Shown here piece after piece: positions 9,651 to 21,513 of a DNA stretch of 64,000 nucleotides. The notes under the pieces were generated by a model. It was not told the DNA's origin. It worked only from the letters and a program-made list of their open reading frames with translations, and ran no database searches. The stretch's first letter is position 1, and the number at the start of each line of letters is the position of its first letter. The DNA comes from Microbacterium sp. MYb62 (GTDB lineage: Bacteria; Actinomycetota; Actinomycetes; Actinomycetales; Microbacteriaceae): the NCBI RefSeq assembly GCF_002979475.1, contig NZ_PCOY01000013.1, positions 29,379 to 93,378 on the forward strand, written 5' to 3'. Position numbers and translations under genes: made by a program.

Positions 9651-9653
9651 TCT
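9648..9653 (+). promoter_or_regulatory. Predicted -10 for a leaderless antitoxin mRNA
   Basis: TACTCT ends 7 nt before the A of the antitoxin ATG (9660). No Shine-Dalgarno precedes the start. The spacing predicts transcription starting at the start codon itself. Confidence 0.5.
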
Positions 9654-9659
9654 AACGGC

Positions 9660-9917
9660 ATGCCCACAGCCTTGACGCGGATTCAGGTCACCCAGACCGC
9701 GCAGCTCCGCGGTGCACTCGAGCTCGCGGAGCAGGAGTGGCCCGGACTGCCGAAGTCCGAACTCGTCGCGAGGCTGGCGGCGCTGGGCGCCGAGACGCTC
9801 GCCGACAGGCGTTCGGTGAAGCGGGCGGCGCGACGAGCCGCACTGGAGGCGACCCGAGGAACGATCGCGTACCCTCCCGGCTACCTCGAAGACCTTCGGA
9901 AGGACTGGCCGGAGTGA
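9660..9917 (+). CDS. VapB-like antitoxin
   Basis: Small 85-aa protein directly upstream of a PIN-domain toxin gene. The N-terminal half (TRIQVTQ then a helix pair through about residue 45) is compatible with a ribbon-helix-helix DNA-binding domain; the second half is Arg/Lys-rich and ends in an acidic-aromatic tail (YLEDLRKDWPE), as expected for the toxin-neutralising segment. The stop overlaps the toxin GTG by four bases. The start at ATG 9660 is supported by the leaderless -10 seven bases upstream; a longer upstream reading would cross the operator. Exact antitoxin class is inferred from context rather than from a strong motif. Confidence 0.7.
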   Translation: MPTALTRIQVTQTAQLRGALELAEQEWPGLPKSELVARLAALGAETLADRRSVKRAARRAALEATRGTIAYPPGYLEDLRKDWPE

Positions 9918-10294
9918 TCGTCCTGGACGCCGGTGTGCTCATCGCACATCTTTCGGTGGATGATGCCCATCAGGACGCAGCGTTCGCGATCCTCGACACC
10001 GAGGAGGAGCTCCTGATCCATCCGCTGTCACTGGCGGAAGCTCTGATTCATCCTGCTCGCATGGGCACGGAGCGGGTCGACCTCGCGAAGATCGACTCCC
10101 TCGGGTTGCAGAGGCGCGAAGAGACCGTGGACGAAGCGGTGCGCATCGCGCGCCTGCGGGCAGCATCGTCGCTCAAGCTTCCGGATTGCGCCGTCCTGGT
10201 GACGGCGGAAGCCTTCGGCGCCACACTCGCCACTTTCGATCGTCGCCTCGCCGACGTCGCCCGCGAACGCGGCGTCACTGTCGTCGGTGTCTGA
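9914..10294 (+). CDS. PIN-domain ribonuclease toxin (VapC-like)
   Basis: PIN-domain protein, 126 aa, predicted Mg-dependent RNase toxin. The four acidic active-site residues can be placed: D5 (VLDAGVLI), E42 (LAEAL), D91 (LPDCAVL) and D109 (TFDRRLAD), so it looks intact. It starts with GTG overlapping the antitoxin stop, typical for coupled toxin synthesis. The RNA target, probably tRNA or rRNA by analogy with VapC proteins, cannot be predicted. It lies just before the pyrR promoter. Confidence 0.8.
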   Translation: MIVLDAGVLIAHLSVDDAHQDAAFAILDTEEELLIHPLSLAEALIHPARMGTERVDLAKIDSLGLQRREETVDEAVRIARLRAASSLKLPDCAVLVTAEAFGATLATFDRRLADVARERGVTVVGV

Positions 10295-10303
10295 TCGCTC
10301 CGA

Positions 10304-10309
10304 TAGACT
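10304..10309 (+). promoter_or_regulatory. Predicted -10 element of the pyr operon
   Basis: TAGACT lies 10 bases past the PIN gene stop. Transcription would start near 10316, placing the PyrR-binding hairpin at the very 5' end of the mRNA. No convincing -35 is seen. Confidence 0.55.
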
Positions 10310-10320
10310 GAGATGACAAG

Positions 10321-10360
10321 CAACCTTTAACACCGTCCTGTGAGGCGGAGAAGGGAGCGG
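10321..10360 (+). promoter_or_regulatory. PyrR-binding leader RNA of the pyr operon
   Basis: The RNA contains GUCCUGUGAGGC, matching the PyrR recognition loop (CNGNGAG within UCC...GG). CCG before and CGG after it form the upper stem, and CCTT (10324-10327) can pair with AAGG (10351-10354) as a lower stem. That lower stem takes in the AAGGGAG that would serve as ribosome-binding site for pyrR (ATG 10364). There is no intrinsic terminator, so repression of translation by UMP-bound PyrR is expected, as described for mycobacteria. Confidence 0.8.
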
Positions 10361-10363
10361 CCG

Positions 10364-10894
10364 ATGAGCATGCGCACCGTGCTGCACGAAGCCGACATCT
10401 CACGAGCGCTGACTCGAATCGCGCACGAGATCCTCGAATCCAATCGAGGAGCCGAGAACCTCGTCCTGCTGGGCATTCCGACCCGCGGCGTCACGCTCGC
10501 CCACCGCCTCGGCCTGCTGATCAGCGAGATCGCGCAGCAGTCCGTCCCGGTCGGCGCGCTCGATGTCACGCTGTTCCGCGACGACCTCGCCAAGCATCCG
10601 ACCCGCTCACCGCAGCCCACCGAGATCCCGGTCGGCGGCATCGACGGCAAGACGGTCGTGCTCGTCGACGACGTGCTCTTCTCCGGCCGCAGCATCCGCG
10701 CCGCTCTCGACGCGATCCAGTCGATCGGCCGCCCCGCCGTGGTGCGCCTGGCGATCCTGGTCGATCGCGGGCACCGCGAGCTCCCGATCCGGCCGGACTT
10801 CATCGGCAAGAACATCCCCTCCGCCCGCACCGAGCGCGTCAACGTTCGCCTCCGCGAGAACGATGGCGCCGAGGAGGTGACGATCGGCGAATGA
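10364..10894 (+). CDS. pyrR: Bifunctional pyr operon regulator / uracil phosphoribosyltransferase PyrR
   Basis: PyrR, 176 aa, senses UMP and binds pyr mRNA; most members also have modest uracil phosphoribosyltransferase activity. The phosphoribosyltransferase signature [17 protein letters not shown] is visible near residue 100, preceded by the GIPTRG PPi loop. The start at ATG 10364 has AAGGGAG upstream within the PyrR RNA element; an earlier in-frame start at 10340 would lie inside that element and is less likely. It is first in the pyr operon, and pyrB begins in its stop codon (ATGA). Confidence 0.96.
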   Translation: MSMRTVLHEADISRALTRIAHEILESNRGAENLVLLGIPTRGVTLAHRLGLLISEIAQQSVPVGALDVTLFRDDLAKHPTRSPQPTEIPVGGIDGKTVVLVDDVLFSGRSIRAALDAIQSIGRPAVVRLAILVDRGHRELPIRPDFIGKNIPSARTERVNVRLRENDGAEEVTIGE

Positions 10895-11856
10895 GACACC
10901 TCCTCGACACCCGTACGCTCGACAGGGCGACCGCCCTTCGCATCCTCGACGTCGCCGAAGACATGTCCGACACGCAATCGCGTGAGGTCAAGAAGCTCCC
11001 GACACTGCGCGGCAAGACGGTCGTGAACCTCTTCTTCGAGGACTCGACCCGCACGCGCATCTCCTTCGAGGCCGCAGCCAAGCGTCTGTCCGCCGACGTC
11101 ATCAACTTCGCGGCGAAGGGCTCCAGCGTCTCGAAGGGAGAGAGCCTGAAGGACACCGCGCAGACGCTCGAGGCGATCGGCGCCGATGCTGTCGTCGTCC
11201 GCCATCCCGGCTCCGGTGCTCCGCAGACCCTCGCCACCAGCGGCTGGATCTCGGCCGGGGTGGTCAACGCCGGCGACGGCACCCACGAGCACCCGACGCA
11301 GGCCTTGCTCGATGCCTTCACCATCCGCAAGCGCCGCTTCGGCGCCGAGAGCCGCGGTCGCGACCTCAGCGGTCTGCGCGTCGTGATCGTGGGCGATGTG
11401 CTGCACTCGCGGGTCGCCCGCTCCAACGTCTGGTTGCTCACCACGCTCGGTGCCGAGGTCACTCTGGTCGCACCGCCCACCCTGGTTCCGCAGAACGTCT
11501 CGCTCTGGCCGGTGCGGGTCGTGTATGACCTCGACCAGGCGTTGGCAGAAGACCCGGACGCGGTGATGATGCTGCGCATCCAGCTGGAACGGATGAACGC
11601 CGCATATTTCCCTACTGAGCGGGAGTATTCCCGTCGCTGGGGTCTGGACGCACGGCGTGTGGCAGGTCTTCCGGCAGGTAGCATTGTGATGCACCCCGGA
11701 CCCATGAACCGGGGACTGGAGATCTCCTCGGAAGCAGCCGATTCCCCCCGCTCGACGGTGCTGGAACAGGTCACGAACGGGGTATCCGTCCGCATGGCGG
11801 TGCTGTACCTGCTGCTGGCGGGAGAACGAGACGACGAACGAGGGGGAGACCTGTGA
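10891..11856 (+). CDS. pyrB: Aspartate carbamoyltransferase catalytic subunit
   Basis: ATCase, 321 aa, condenses carbamoyl phosphate and aspartate, the committed step of pyrimidine synthesis. The carbamoyl phosphate loop [11 protein letters not shown] (about 50-60) and the [12 protein letters not shown] block near 130 are intact; the aspartate-binding region is in the second domain. No pyrI regulatory gene follows, consistent with the actinobacterial arrangement where ATCase pairs with dihydroorotase. The start overlaps the pyrR stop; the stop overlaps the GTG of pyrC. Confidence 0.97.
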   Translation: MRHLLDTRTLDRATALRILDVAEDMSDTQSREVKKLPTLRGKTVVNLFFEDSTRTRISFEAAAKRLSADVINFAAKGSSVSKGESLKDTAQTLEAIGADAVVVRHPGSGAPQTLATSGWISAGVVNAGDGTHEHPTQALLDAFTIRKRRFGAESRGRDLSGLRVVIVGDVLHSRVARSNVWLLTTLGAEVTLVAPPTLVPQNVSLWPVRVVYDLDQALAEDPDAVMMLRIQLERMNAAYFPTEREYSRRWGLDARRVAGLPAGSIVMHPGPMNRGLEISSEAADSPRSTVLEQVTNGVSVRMAVLYLLLAGERDDERGGDL

Positions 11857-13157
11857 ACGAGACCCTCGTCATCACCGGTGCGCAGCTTCTCGGTGCCGAG
11901 AGCGCCGACATCATCATCGAGGACGGCCGGATCGCCGAGATCGGTACCGGCCTGAGCCGCTCCGGCGCTCGCGTCGTGGACGCGGCGGGACTCGTCGCGC
12001 TACCGGGCCTGGTCGACCTGCACACGCATCTGCGGGAGCCGGGGTACGAGGCATCCGAGACGATCCTCACGGGAACGAGGGCGGCGGCCGCCGGTGGTTT
12101 CACCGCCGTCTTCGCGATGCCCAACACCTCGCCGGTCGCCGACACCGCGGGTGTCGTCGAGCAGGAGCTCGCGCTCGGAGAAGCGGCCGGCTACGCCACG
12201 GTGCAGCCCATCGGCGCCGTCACCGTCGGCCAGAAGGGCGAGCGGCTCGCTGAACTGGGCGCGATGGCAACCTCGCGCGCGCAGGTCCGCGTCTTCAGCG
12301 ACGACGGCTTCTGCGTGTTCGATCCGCTCATCATGCGCCGCGCACTGGAGTACGTGAAGTCGTTCGACGGCGTCATCGCCCAGCACGCGCAGGACCCCCG
12401 CCTCACCGAGGGCGCGCAGATGAACGAGGGCATCGTGTCTGCGGAGCTGGGCCTCGCCGGCTGGCCCGCGGTCGCCGAGGAGTCGATCATCGCCCGCGAC
12501 GTGTTGCTGGCCGAGCACGTCGGCTCGCGACTGCACGTCTGCCACCTCTCGACCGCCGGTTCCGTCGACATCATCCGGTGGGCGAAGAAGCGCGGCATCA
12601 ATGTCACGGCCGAGGTCACCCCGCACCACCTGCTGCTGACCGATGAGCTCGTGCGCGGCTACGATGCGCGCTACAAGGTCAACCCGCCGCTGCGCCGGGA
12701 AGAGGATGTGCTCGCCGTGCGCGAGGGCCTCGCCGACGGCACGATCGACATCGTCGCCACCGACCACGCGCCGCATCCGAGTGAGCACAAGGCGTGCGAA
12801 TGGCAGGCGGCGGCGAACGGCATGGTCGGGCTGGAGAGTGCGCTCCGCGTCGTGCACCAGTCGATGGTGCAGACCGGCCTGCTCGAGTGGGCGGACATCG
12901 CGCGGGTGATGAGCGCGGCCCCCGCGCAGATCGGGCGCCTCGCCGGACACGGCACGCCGCTCGAAGTCGGGCAGCCGGCCCAGATCACTCTGTACGACGC
13001 CTCGGTCGACGGTGTCTTCACGGAAGCCGATCTCCACGGTCGCAGCGTGAACTCGCCGTATCTCGGACGCGCTCTGCCCGGACGGGTGGAGTACACGATC
13101 CACGGCGGCGTCCTCACGGTCGACGGCGGCAGCGTCGTCGAGGAGCTCCGCGCATGA
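11853..13157 (+). CDS. pyrC: Dihydroorotase
   Basis: Dihydroorotase, 434 aa, cyclises carbamoyl aspartate to dihydroorotate with zinc. The HTHLREPG motif near residue 54 supplies two metal His, QHAQDP and CHLST provide further His, and ATDHAPH near 304 provides the catalytic Asp. The sequence is of the long type I-like class usual in Gram-positives. It starts with GTG overlapping the pyrB stop and ends in the ATG of the next gene, so translation is coupled. Confidence 0.96.
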   Translation: MNETLVITGAQLLGAESADIIIEDGRIAEIGTGLSRSGARVVDAAGLVALPGLVDLHTHLREPGYEASETILTGTRAAAAGGFTAVFAMPNTSPVADTAGVVEQELALGEAAGYATVQPIGAVTVGQKGERLAELGAMATSRAQVRVFSDDGFCVFDPLIMRRALEYVKSFDGVIAQHAQDPRLTEGAQMNEGIVSAELGLAGWPAVAEESIIARDVLLAEHVGSRLHVCHLSTAGSVDIIRWAKKRGINVTAEVTPHHLLLTDELVRGYDARYKVNPPLRREEDVLAVREGLADGTIDIVATDHAPHPSEHKACEWQAAANGMVGLESALRVVHQSMVQTGLLEWADIARVMSAAPAQIGRLAGHGTPLEVGQPAQITLYDASVDGVFTEADLHGRSVNSPYLGRALPGRVEYTIHGGVLTVDGGSVVEELRA

Positions 13158-13666
13158 GCGCTCGGGACCTCGCCGTCGCGATCACGATCGCGGTCGCGCT
13201 CCTGGTGCTGCTGGTCATGCTCCTCGCCTGGCGACGACGAATCCGCCGCGATTCCGTGTTCGCCGCCCCGCTGGGTGTGCCTGAGCACGCGGAGGTCTCC
13301 CGCCGCGACGAGGTGCTGTACGTGTCGACCACACGGCACGAGCAGCCGCTCGAGCGCCTCGCGGTGTCGCCTCTCGCGTATCGGGCCCGTGGCGAGCTCG
13401 CGCTCACGGATCGCGGTATCGCCCTCTGCCTCGACGGCACGCCGACGGTCTTCCTCGCGAACGACCGGCTCGTCGCCGTCGACCGCGCGACGGTCACGAT
13501 CGACCGCGTCGTGGAGCCCGGTGGCCTCGTGCGCATCGCCTGGAACATCGACGACGACACGATCGTCGACAGCTACCTGCGCCTCGCCACCGGCGACCCC
13601 CAGAACCTCATCTCCGACCTGCAGCGGCTCGTCCCCGCCGCCCCCGACACAGGAGCAACGTCATGA
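13154..13666 (+). CDS. Membrane-anchored PH-like protein of the pyr operon
   Basis: 170-aa protein with one N-terminal transmembrane helix (about residues 8-26, rich in Leu/Val/Ile), a short basic stop-transfer segment (RRRIRR) and a soluble, beta-rich domain of about 130 residues facing the cytoplasm. Actinobacterial genomes commonly keep such a gene between pyrC and carA, often annotated as a transporter or PH-domain protein; I see only one membrane segment, so transport by itself is unlikely. It overlaps both neighbours by four bases, which argues for a role tied to the pyrimidine operon. Function unknown. Confidence 0.8.
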   Translation: MSARDLAVAITIAVALLVLLVMLLAWRRRIRRDSVFAAPLGVPEHAEVSRRDEVLYVSTTRHEQPLERLAVSPLAYRARGELALTDRGIALCLDGTPTVFLANDRLVAVDRATVTIDRVVEPGGLVRIAWNIDDDTIVDSYLRLATGDPQNLISDLQRLVPAAPDTGATS

Positions 13667-14840
13667 CACTCTCGACAACCTCCGGGCAGGCCCCCGCGGC
13701 CCAGCTCCCCGACCCCGCCGTCCTCGTGCTGGAAGACGGCACCCGGCACACGGGCCGCGCCTACGGAGCCCGCGGACGCACCCTGGGCGAGGTCGTCTTC
13801 GCCACCGGCATGTCCGGCTACCAGGAGACGATCACCGATCCCTCGTATGCGGGACAGATCGTGCTGCAGACGGCGCCGCACATCGGCAACACCGGCATGA
13901 ACGACGAGGACGCCGAATCGCGCCGCATCTGGGTCGCCGGCTACATCGTTCGCGACCCCTCCCGCGTCGTCTCGAACTGGCGTGCGAACGCCTCTCTCGA
14001 CGATGTGCTCGTCGAGGACGGCGTCGTGGGGATCAGCGGCATCGACACCCGCTCGATCACCCGCCACATCCGCTCCGCCGGTTCGATGCGCGGCGGGATC
14101 TTCTCCGGTGCGGATGCCGCGCTCGACCCGGAGGAGCAGGTGCGCATCGTCCGCGAGGCACCCGAGATGGCAGGACGCAACCTGTCCGCCGAGGTTTCGG
14201 TCGACGTCGCGACCGTGACGACGGCGATGGGGGAGCGGATCGGCAACCTCGCCGTGCTCGACCTCGGCGTGAAGCAGGCGACGATCGACAACCTCGCCGC
14301 CCGCGGGTTCGAGGTGCACGTGCTCCCGCAGAATGTGACGATCGACGAGATCCGCGCGATCGACCCGGTCGCCGTCTTCTATTCGAACGGTCCCGGTGAT
14401 CCCGCAGCCTCCGGCGACCACGTCGACCTGCTCCGCTCGGTGCTCGACGACGGGCTCCCGTTCTTCGGGATCTGCTTCGGCAACCAGCTGCTCGGTCGTG
14501 CGCTGGGCCTCGGCACCTACAAGCTGCCCTTCGGGCACCGCGGCATCAACCAGCCGGTGCTGGACAAGCAGACGGGCAAGGTGGAGATCACCGCGCACAA
14601 TCACGGCTTCGCGGTGGAGGCTCCGCTCGAGGGCACCTTCGACAGCCCGAACGGCTACGGCAAGGTCGAGGTCAGCCACGTCGGCCTCAACGACAACGTC
14701 GTCGAGGGACTCCGCGCCCTCGACATCCCCGCCTTCTCGGTGCAGTACCACCCTGAGGCGGCAGCGGGCCCGCACGACGCCAACTACCTCTTCGACAGGT
14801 TCCGCGACCTGGTCATCGCAAGCCAGAAGGACTCCAAGTA

Positions 14841-14841
<1 letters not shown>
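13663..14841 (+). CDS. carA: Carbamoyl-phosphate synthase small (glutaminase) subunit
   Basis: CarA, 392 aa, hydrolyses glutamine and passes ammonia to CarB. The N-terminal domain is CPSase-small type ([15 protein letters not shown]), and the C-terminal class I glutaminase has the nucleophile elbow GICFGNQ (Cys near 270) and the [12 protein letters not shown] block with catalytic His and Glu. It starts with ATG overlapping the previous stop and ends TAATG with carB. Supplies carbamoyl phosphate for both pyrimidines and arginine. Confidence 0.97.
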
Positions 14842-18124
<3,283 letters not shown>

Positions 18125-18128
<4 letters not shown>

Positions 18129-18988
18129 GCCAACGGTTCGGCGAGCGGGTCCGAACCGCGCTCCGCACGCGGGGCCCGCTCTGCGTCGGCATCGACCCCC
18201 ACGCCGCGCTGCTCGCGGCGTGGGGGCTGACCGACGACGCACAGGGCGTCCGCGAGTTCGGCCTGCGCACCGTCGAGGCGGCGTCCGGCGCAGTCGGTGT
18301 CGTCAAGCCCCAGGTCTCGTTCTTCGAGCGCTTCGGATCGCAGGGCATCGCGGCACTCGAAGACGTGCTCGCCGCCGCCCGCGCGGCCGGGCTGATCGTC
18401 ATCGCCGATGCCAAGCGCGGTGACATCGGCTCGACGATGGATGACTACGCCCGCGCCTGGCTCACCCCCGGAACCCCGCTGGAAGCCGATGCGCTCACCG
18501 TGAATCCGTTTCTCGGCGTCGGCGCGCTCGACGGGGCATTCGCCCTCGCGGAGCAGCACGGCAAGGGACTGTTCGTGCTCGCCGCGACCAGCAACCCCGA
18601 GGCCGAGGGCCTGCAGCGCTCCACCGGCGCGACCGGATCGACGGTGTCGGCGTCGATCATCTCCGAAGTCTCTGCGCGCAATGAGGCCTCTGCGCGAAAT
18701 GCCGCGTCGTCCACGGCGGGGGAGTGGGGGAGCTTCGGCTTCGTCATCGGCGCGACCGTCGACTGGGCCGCGGCGGGTATCGCACCCTTCGCGCCCGCAG
18801 CCCCCATCCTCGCTCCCGGCTTCGGCGCCCAGGGCGCGGAACCGGCCGACCTTCGGCCGCGCTTCGGCGAGATGGCCGACGCGGTGATCGCGAGCGAGAG
18901 CCGCAGCATCCTCTCCGCCGGTCCCGCCGACCTGGCGGAGGCCATCTCGACCCGCTCCGCCGAGTACCTCGAGGTGGCCGGTGTCTAA
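18125..18988 (+). CDS. pyrF: Orotidine 5'-phosphate decarboxylase, type 2
   Basis: OMP decarboxylase, 287 aa, forms UMP. It belongs to the longer type 2 group usual in actinobacteria: CVGIDPH near 20 and the catalytic [11 protein letters not shown] block near 98. Around residues 183-194 there is a small in-frame duplication (SARNEA then SARNAA) in a surface-type segment, made by an imperfect 18-bp tandem repeat at 18671-18706. The start is GTG overlapping the carB stop; the 3' end overlaps the mIHF-Gmk gene by 8 bases. Confidence 0.95.
18671..18706 (+). repeat. Imperfect 18-bp tandem duplication inside pyrF
   Basis: Bases 18671-18688 and 18689-18706 share the start TCTGCGCG and most of the rest, encoding SARNEA and SARNAA. 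The unit is six codons, so the frame is kept. Confidence 0.5.
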
Positions 18989-19892
18989 GACGCAGCGAAC
19001 GGTTCCCGATGTCGACAGGGCCGCTGCCGCGCGCCGCGCCGTGGAGCGCCGCCGGGCCAGAGCCTCGGTCAAGCGCGACCTCGCGATGCGGGTGGTGACG
19101 CCGCAGGCCGTCCTGCACCGCGCCACGGAGGATGCCGATTCCGTCGAGGGGTCGATGCGGATCACCGATTTCCTGGTCGCTCTCCCGGCGATCGGCGCCG
19201 GTAAGCGCGACCGCGTCCTGGAGGAACTCCAGATCTCCCCGGTCAAGCGGCTCGGCGGGCTCGGCGCCCGACAGCGCCGGGTCTTGGAGGCCTGGCTCGA
19301 CTCGCGCTTCCCGGTACCCGCTCCTCGAGGGGCACGGAGTCGTCTGCTCGTGCTCGCCGGTCCCACGGCCGTGGGCAAGGGCACGGTCGCCGCGCACATC
19401 CGCGAGAACAACCCGGAGATCCACCTGTCGGTGTCGGCGACCACACGTCCGCCGCGTCCCGGAGAGATCGACGGCGTGCACTACTACTTCGTCGACGACG
19501 CCGAGTTCGACCGGCTGATCGCCGACGACGAGCTTCTCGAGTACGCGGTGGTGCACAACCGCTCGCGCTACGGGACGCCCCGCGCCCCGATCGACGCTGC
19601 ATTGGCCGAAGGCAAGACCGTCCTTCTGGAGATCGACCTGCAGGGCGCACGCCAGGTGCGCCGGGCCGAACCCGCCGCGACGCTCATCTTCCTGCTGCCG
19701 CCGAGCTGGGACGAACTCGTGCATCGACTGGTCGGTCGCGGCACGGAAGAGGCAGAGGAACGGGCAAGGCGACTGCGCACCGCGAAGGTGGAACTCGCCG
19801 CCCAGAACGAGTTCGATCACCTCATCGTGAACGAGGACGTCGCCACTGCGGCCCGCGAGGTCGTAGAATTGTCTTCAAGCTCTGCGCGCTGA
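18981..19892 (+). CDS. gmk: mIHF domain fused to guanylate kinase
   Basis: 303-aa fusion. Residues 120-303 are guanylate kinase (GMP plus ATP to GDP plus ADP): P-loop GPTAVGKGT (127-135), the [16 protein letters not shown]-binding segment and GVHYYFVD. Residues 1-110 match actinobacterial integration host factor (mIHF/sIHF): an Arg/Ala-rich helix, [11 protein letters not shown], a helix-hairpin-helix-like [16 protein letters not shown] (68-83) and the [13 protein letters not shown] end. In mycobacteria and streptomycetes, as I recall, mihF and gmk are separate neighbouring genes. Here no stop or start separates them. The GTG start at 18981 overlaps the pyrF end. Whether the chain stays whole in the cell cannot be seen. 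Confidence 0.92.
   Translation: MSKTQRTVPDVDRAAAARRAVERRRARASVKRDLAMRVVTPQAVLHRATEDADSVEGSMRITDFLVALPAIGAGKRDRVLEELQISPVKRLGGLGARQRRVLEAWLDSRFPVPAPRGARSRLLVLAGPTAVGKGTVAAHIRENNPEIHLSVSATTRPPRPGEIDGVHYYFVDDAEFDRLIADDELLEYAVVHNRSRYGTPRAPIDAALAEGKTVLLEIDLQGARQVRRAEPAATLIFLLPPSWDELVHRLVGRGTEEAEERARRLRTAKVELAAQNEFDHLIVNEDVATAAREVVELSSSSAR
19864..19869 (+). promoter_or_regulatory. Predicted internal -10 element for rpoZ
   Basis: TAGAAT within the last codons of gmk; the start site would be near 19876, about 80 nt before the rpoZ ATG. It would let rpoZ be made independently of the pyr operon. Confidence 0.35.
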
Positions 19893-19957
19893 GCGTCTTC
19901 GCGCGCCTTTCGCACCGTCTTCGCGACGATCCCGTCGCCTGATCAGGAGGTCTCACC

Positions 19958-20212
19958 ATGGCCGGACACAACAACGGCATCATCGATCCCCCCATCGACA
20001 ACCTGCTCGACCGCGTCGACTCGAAGTACGAGCTCGTCATCTACGCCGCCAAGCGTGCGCGTCAGATCAACGACTACTACTCCGACCTGCACGAGGGAAA
20101 CCTCTTCGACAACGTCGGCCCGCTCGTTGACTCCTCCGTCGAGGACAAGCCGCTGACCATCGCGCTGCACGAGATCAACGAGGACAAGCTCCGCCTGCGT
20201 CACGCAGAGTGA
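19958..20212 (+). CDS. rpoZ: RNA polymerase omega subunit
   Basis: Omega, 84 aa, helps assemble and stabilise RNA polymerase by binding beta-prime. The conserved core [23 protein letters not shown] lies at about residues 11-33 (with the acidic middle and the C-terminal [13 protein letters not shown]). The start is set by a perfect AGGAGGT at 19945-19951, six bases before ATG 19958. It lies 65 bases after gmk. In many actinobacteria coaBC comes next; here a strong hairpin and then metK follow. Confidence 0.96.
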   Translation: MAGHNNGIIDPPIDNLLDRVDSKYELVIYAAKRARQINDYYSDLHEGNLFDNVGPLVDSSVEDKPLTIALHEINEDKLRLRHAE

Positions 20213-20219
20213 TATTCGA

Positions 20220-20252
20220 GACCGCGCCTCCCACCTTGTCGGAGGCGCGGTC
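20220..20252 (+). terminator. Strong hairpin between rpoZ and metK
   Basis: GACCGCGCCTCC (20220-20231) and GGAGGCGCGGTC (20241-20252) are a perfect 12-bp inverted repeat with a 9-nt loop, starting 8 bases after the rpoZ stop. There is no U-run, as is common for terminators in very high-GC actinobacteria. It probably ends the pyr-gmk-rpoZ transcript. Confidence 0.7.
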
Positions 20253-20303
20253 CAGAATGGGTGCAATGCCCCTCCTTCCGCCCGTCCCCGTTCTGGAGAA
20301 TCG

Positions 20304-21497
20304 ATGAGCGCCCTCCGGCTGTTCACGTCCGAGTCCGTCACCGAAGGGCACCCGGACAAGATCTGCGACCAGATCTCGGACAGCATCCTCGACGGACTCA
20401 TCGCCAAGGACACCGGCTCTCGCGTCGCGGTCGAGACGCTCGTCACGACAGGTCTCGTGCACGTGGCCGGTGAGATCCGCACCGATGCCTACGTCGACAT
20501 CCCCACGATCGTGCGACAGGTCGTGAACGGCATCGGCTACACCTCGAGTGACACCGGCTTCGACGGTTCCTCCTGCGGCGTCAGCGTCTCGGTGGGGGAG
20601 CAGTCGACCGACATCGCTCACGGCGTCGACAGTGCCCAGGAGCATCGCGACGGCTCGTCGGTCGACCCGCTCGATGCCCTCGGCGCCGGTGACCAGGGCA
20701 TCATGTTCGGCTTCGCGACCAACGAGACCCCGCAGCTCATGCCGATGGCCGCATGGACCGCCCACCGCCTCGCGGAGCGTCTCACCGAGGTGCGCCGCAC
20801 CGGCGAGCTGCCGTTCCTGCGCCCCGACGGCAAGACCCAGGTGACGCTCGGCTACGACGGATTCACGCCGAAGACCGTCGACGCGGTCGTGGTCTCCACC
20901 CAGCACCACCCCGACATCTCGCAGGATGAACTCCAGGCCCAGGTCCGCGCGCACGTGATCGACCCGGTGCTCGAGACGACCGGCCTCGACCTCGACGACG
21001 TCACCTTCTACATCAACCCCGCGGGGCCCTTCGTCACGGGCGGGCCCAAGGGCGACGCCGGTCTCACCGGGCGCAAGATCATCATCGACACGTACGGGGG
21101 AGCGGCACGACACGGTGGCGGCGCGTTCAGCGGCAAGGATCCGTCCAAAGTCGACCGCTCGGGCGCCTACGCGACGCGCTGGGTGGCGAAGAATGCGGTC
21201 GCCGCCGGCCTCGCGGACCGGCTCGAGGTGCAGGTCGCCTACGCGATCGGCGTCGCCCGTCCGGTCGGTCTGTATGTCGAGTCGTTCGGCACGGGCAAGG
21301 TCTCGGACGAGGTCATCACGCGGGCCATCACCGAGGTGTTCGACCTGCGCCCCCAGGCGATCATCGAGCACCTCGACCTGCTGCGCCCGATCTACGCCCA
21401 GACGGCCGCGTACGGGCACTTCGGCCGCGAGCTCCCCGATTTCACCTGGGAGCGCACCGACCGCGCCGAAGAGCTGCGCCGCGCCGCCGGGCTCTGA
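20304..21497 (+). CDS. metK: S-adenosylmethionine synthase
   Basis: MetK, 397 aa, makes SAM from methionine and ATP. Signatures are [12 protein letters not shown] near residue 14, [12 protein letters not shown] near 130 and [16 protein letters not shown] near 271, with [11 protein letters not shown] at the end. The start at ATG 20304 gives the family length. The upstream 90 bases hold the hairpin described separately; I found no SAM riboswitch fold. priA follows after 16 bases, so metK probably heads the metK-priA-fmt-rsmB transcript. Confidence 0.97.
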   Translation: MSALRLFTSESVTEGHPDKICDQISDSILDGLIAKDTGSRVAVETLVTTGLVHVAGEIRTDAYVDIPTIVRQVVNGIGYTSSDTGFDGSSCGVSVSVGEQSTDIAHGVDSAQEHRDGSSVDPLDALGAGDQGIMFGFATNETPQLMPMAAWTAHRLAERLTEVRRTGELPFLRPDGKTQVTLGYDGFTPKTVDAVVVSTQHHPDISQDELQAQVRAHVIDPVLETTGLDLDDVTFYINPAGPFVTGGPKGDAGLTGRKIIIDTYGGAARHGGGAFSGKDPSKVDRSGAYATRWVAKNAVAAGLADRLEVQVAYAIGVARPVGLYVESFGTGKVSDEVITRAITEVFDLRPQAIIEHLDLLRPIYAQTAAYGHFGRELPDFTWERTDRAEELRRAAGL

Positions 21498-21513
21498 TGG
21501 GACCGCGGTCCTG

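Noticed and set aside
10360..10363. In-frame ATG/alternative pyrR start at 10340
   Set aside because: It would lie inside the PyrR-binding hairpin and ahead of the ribosome site; ATG 10364 fits the family N-terminus.
20213..20303. SAM riboswitch upstream of metK
   Set aside because: The only structure is a simple terminator-like hairpin; SAM riboswitch core elements are not seen.
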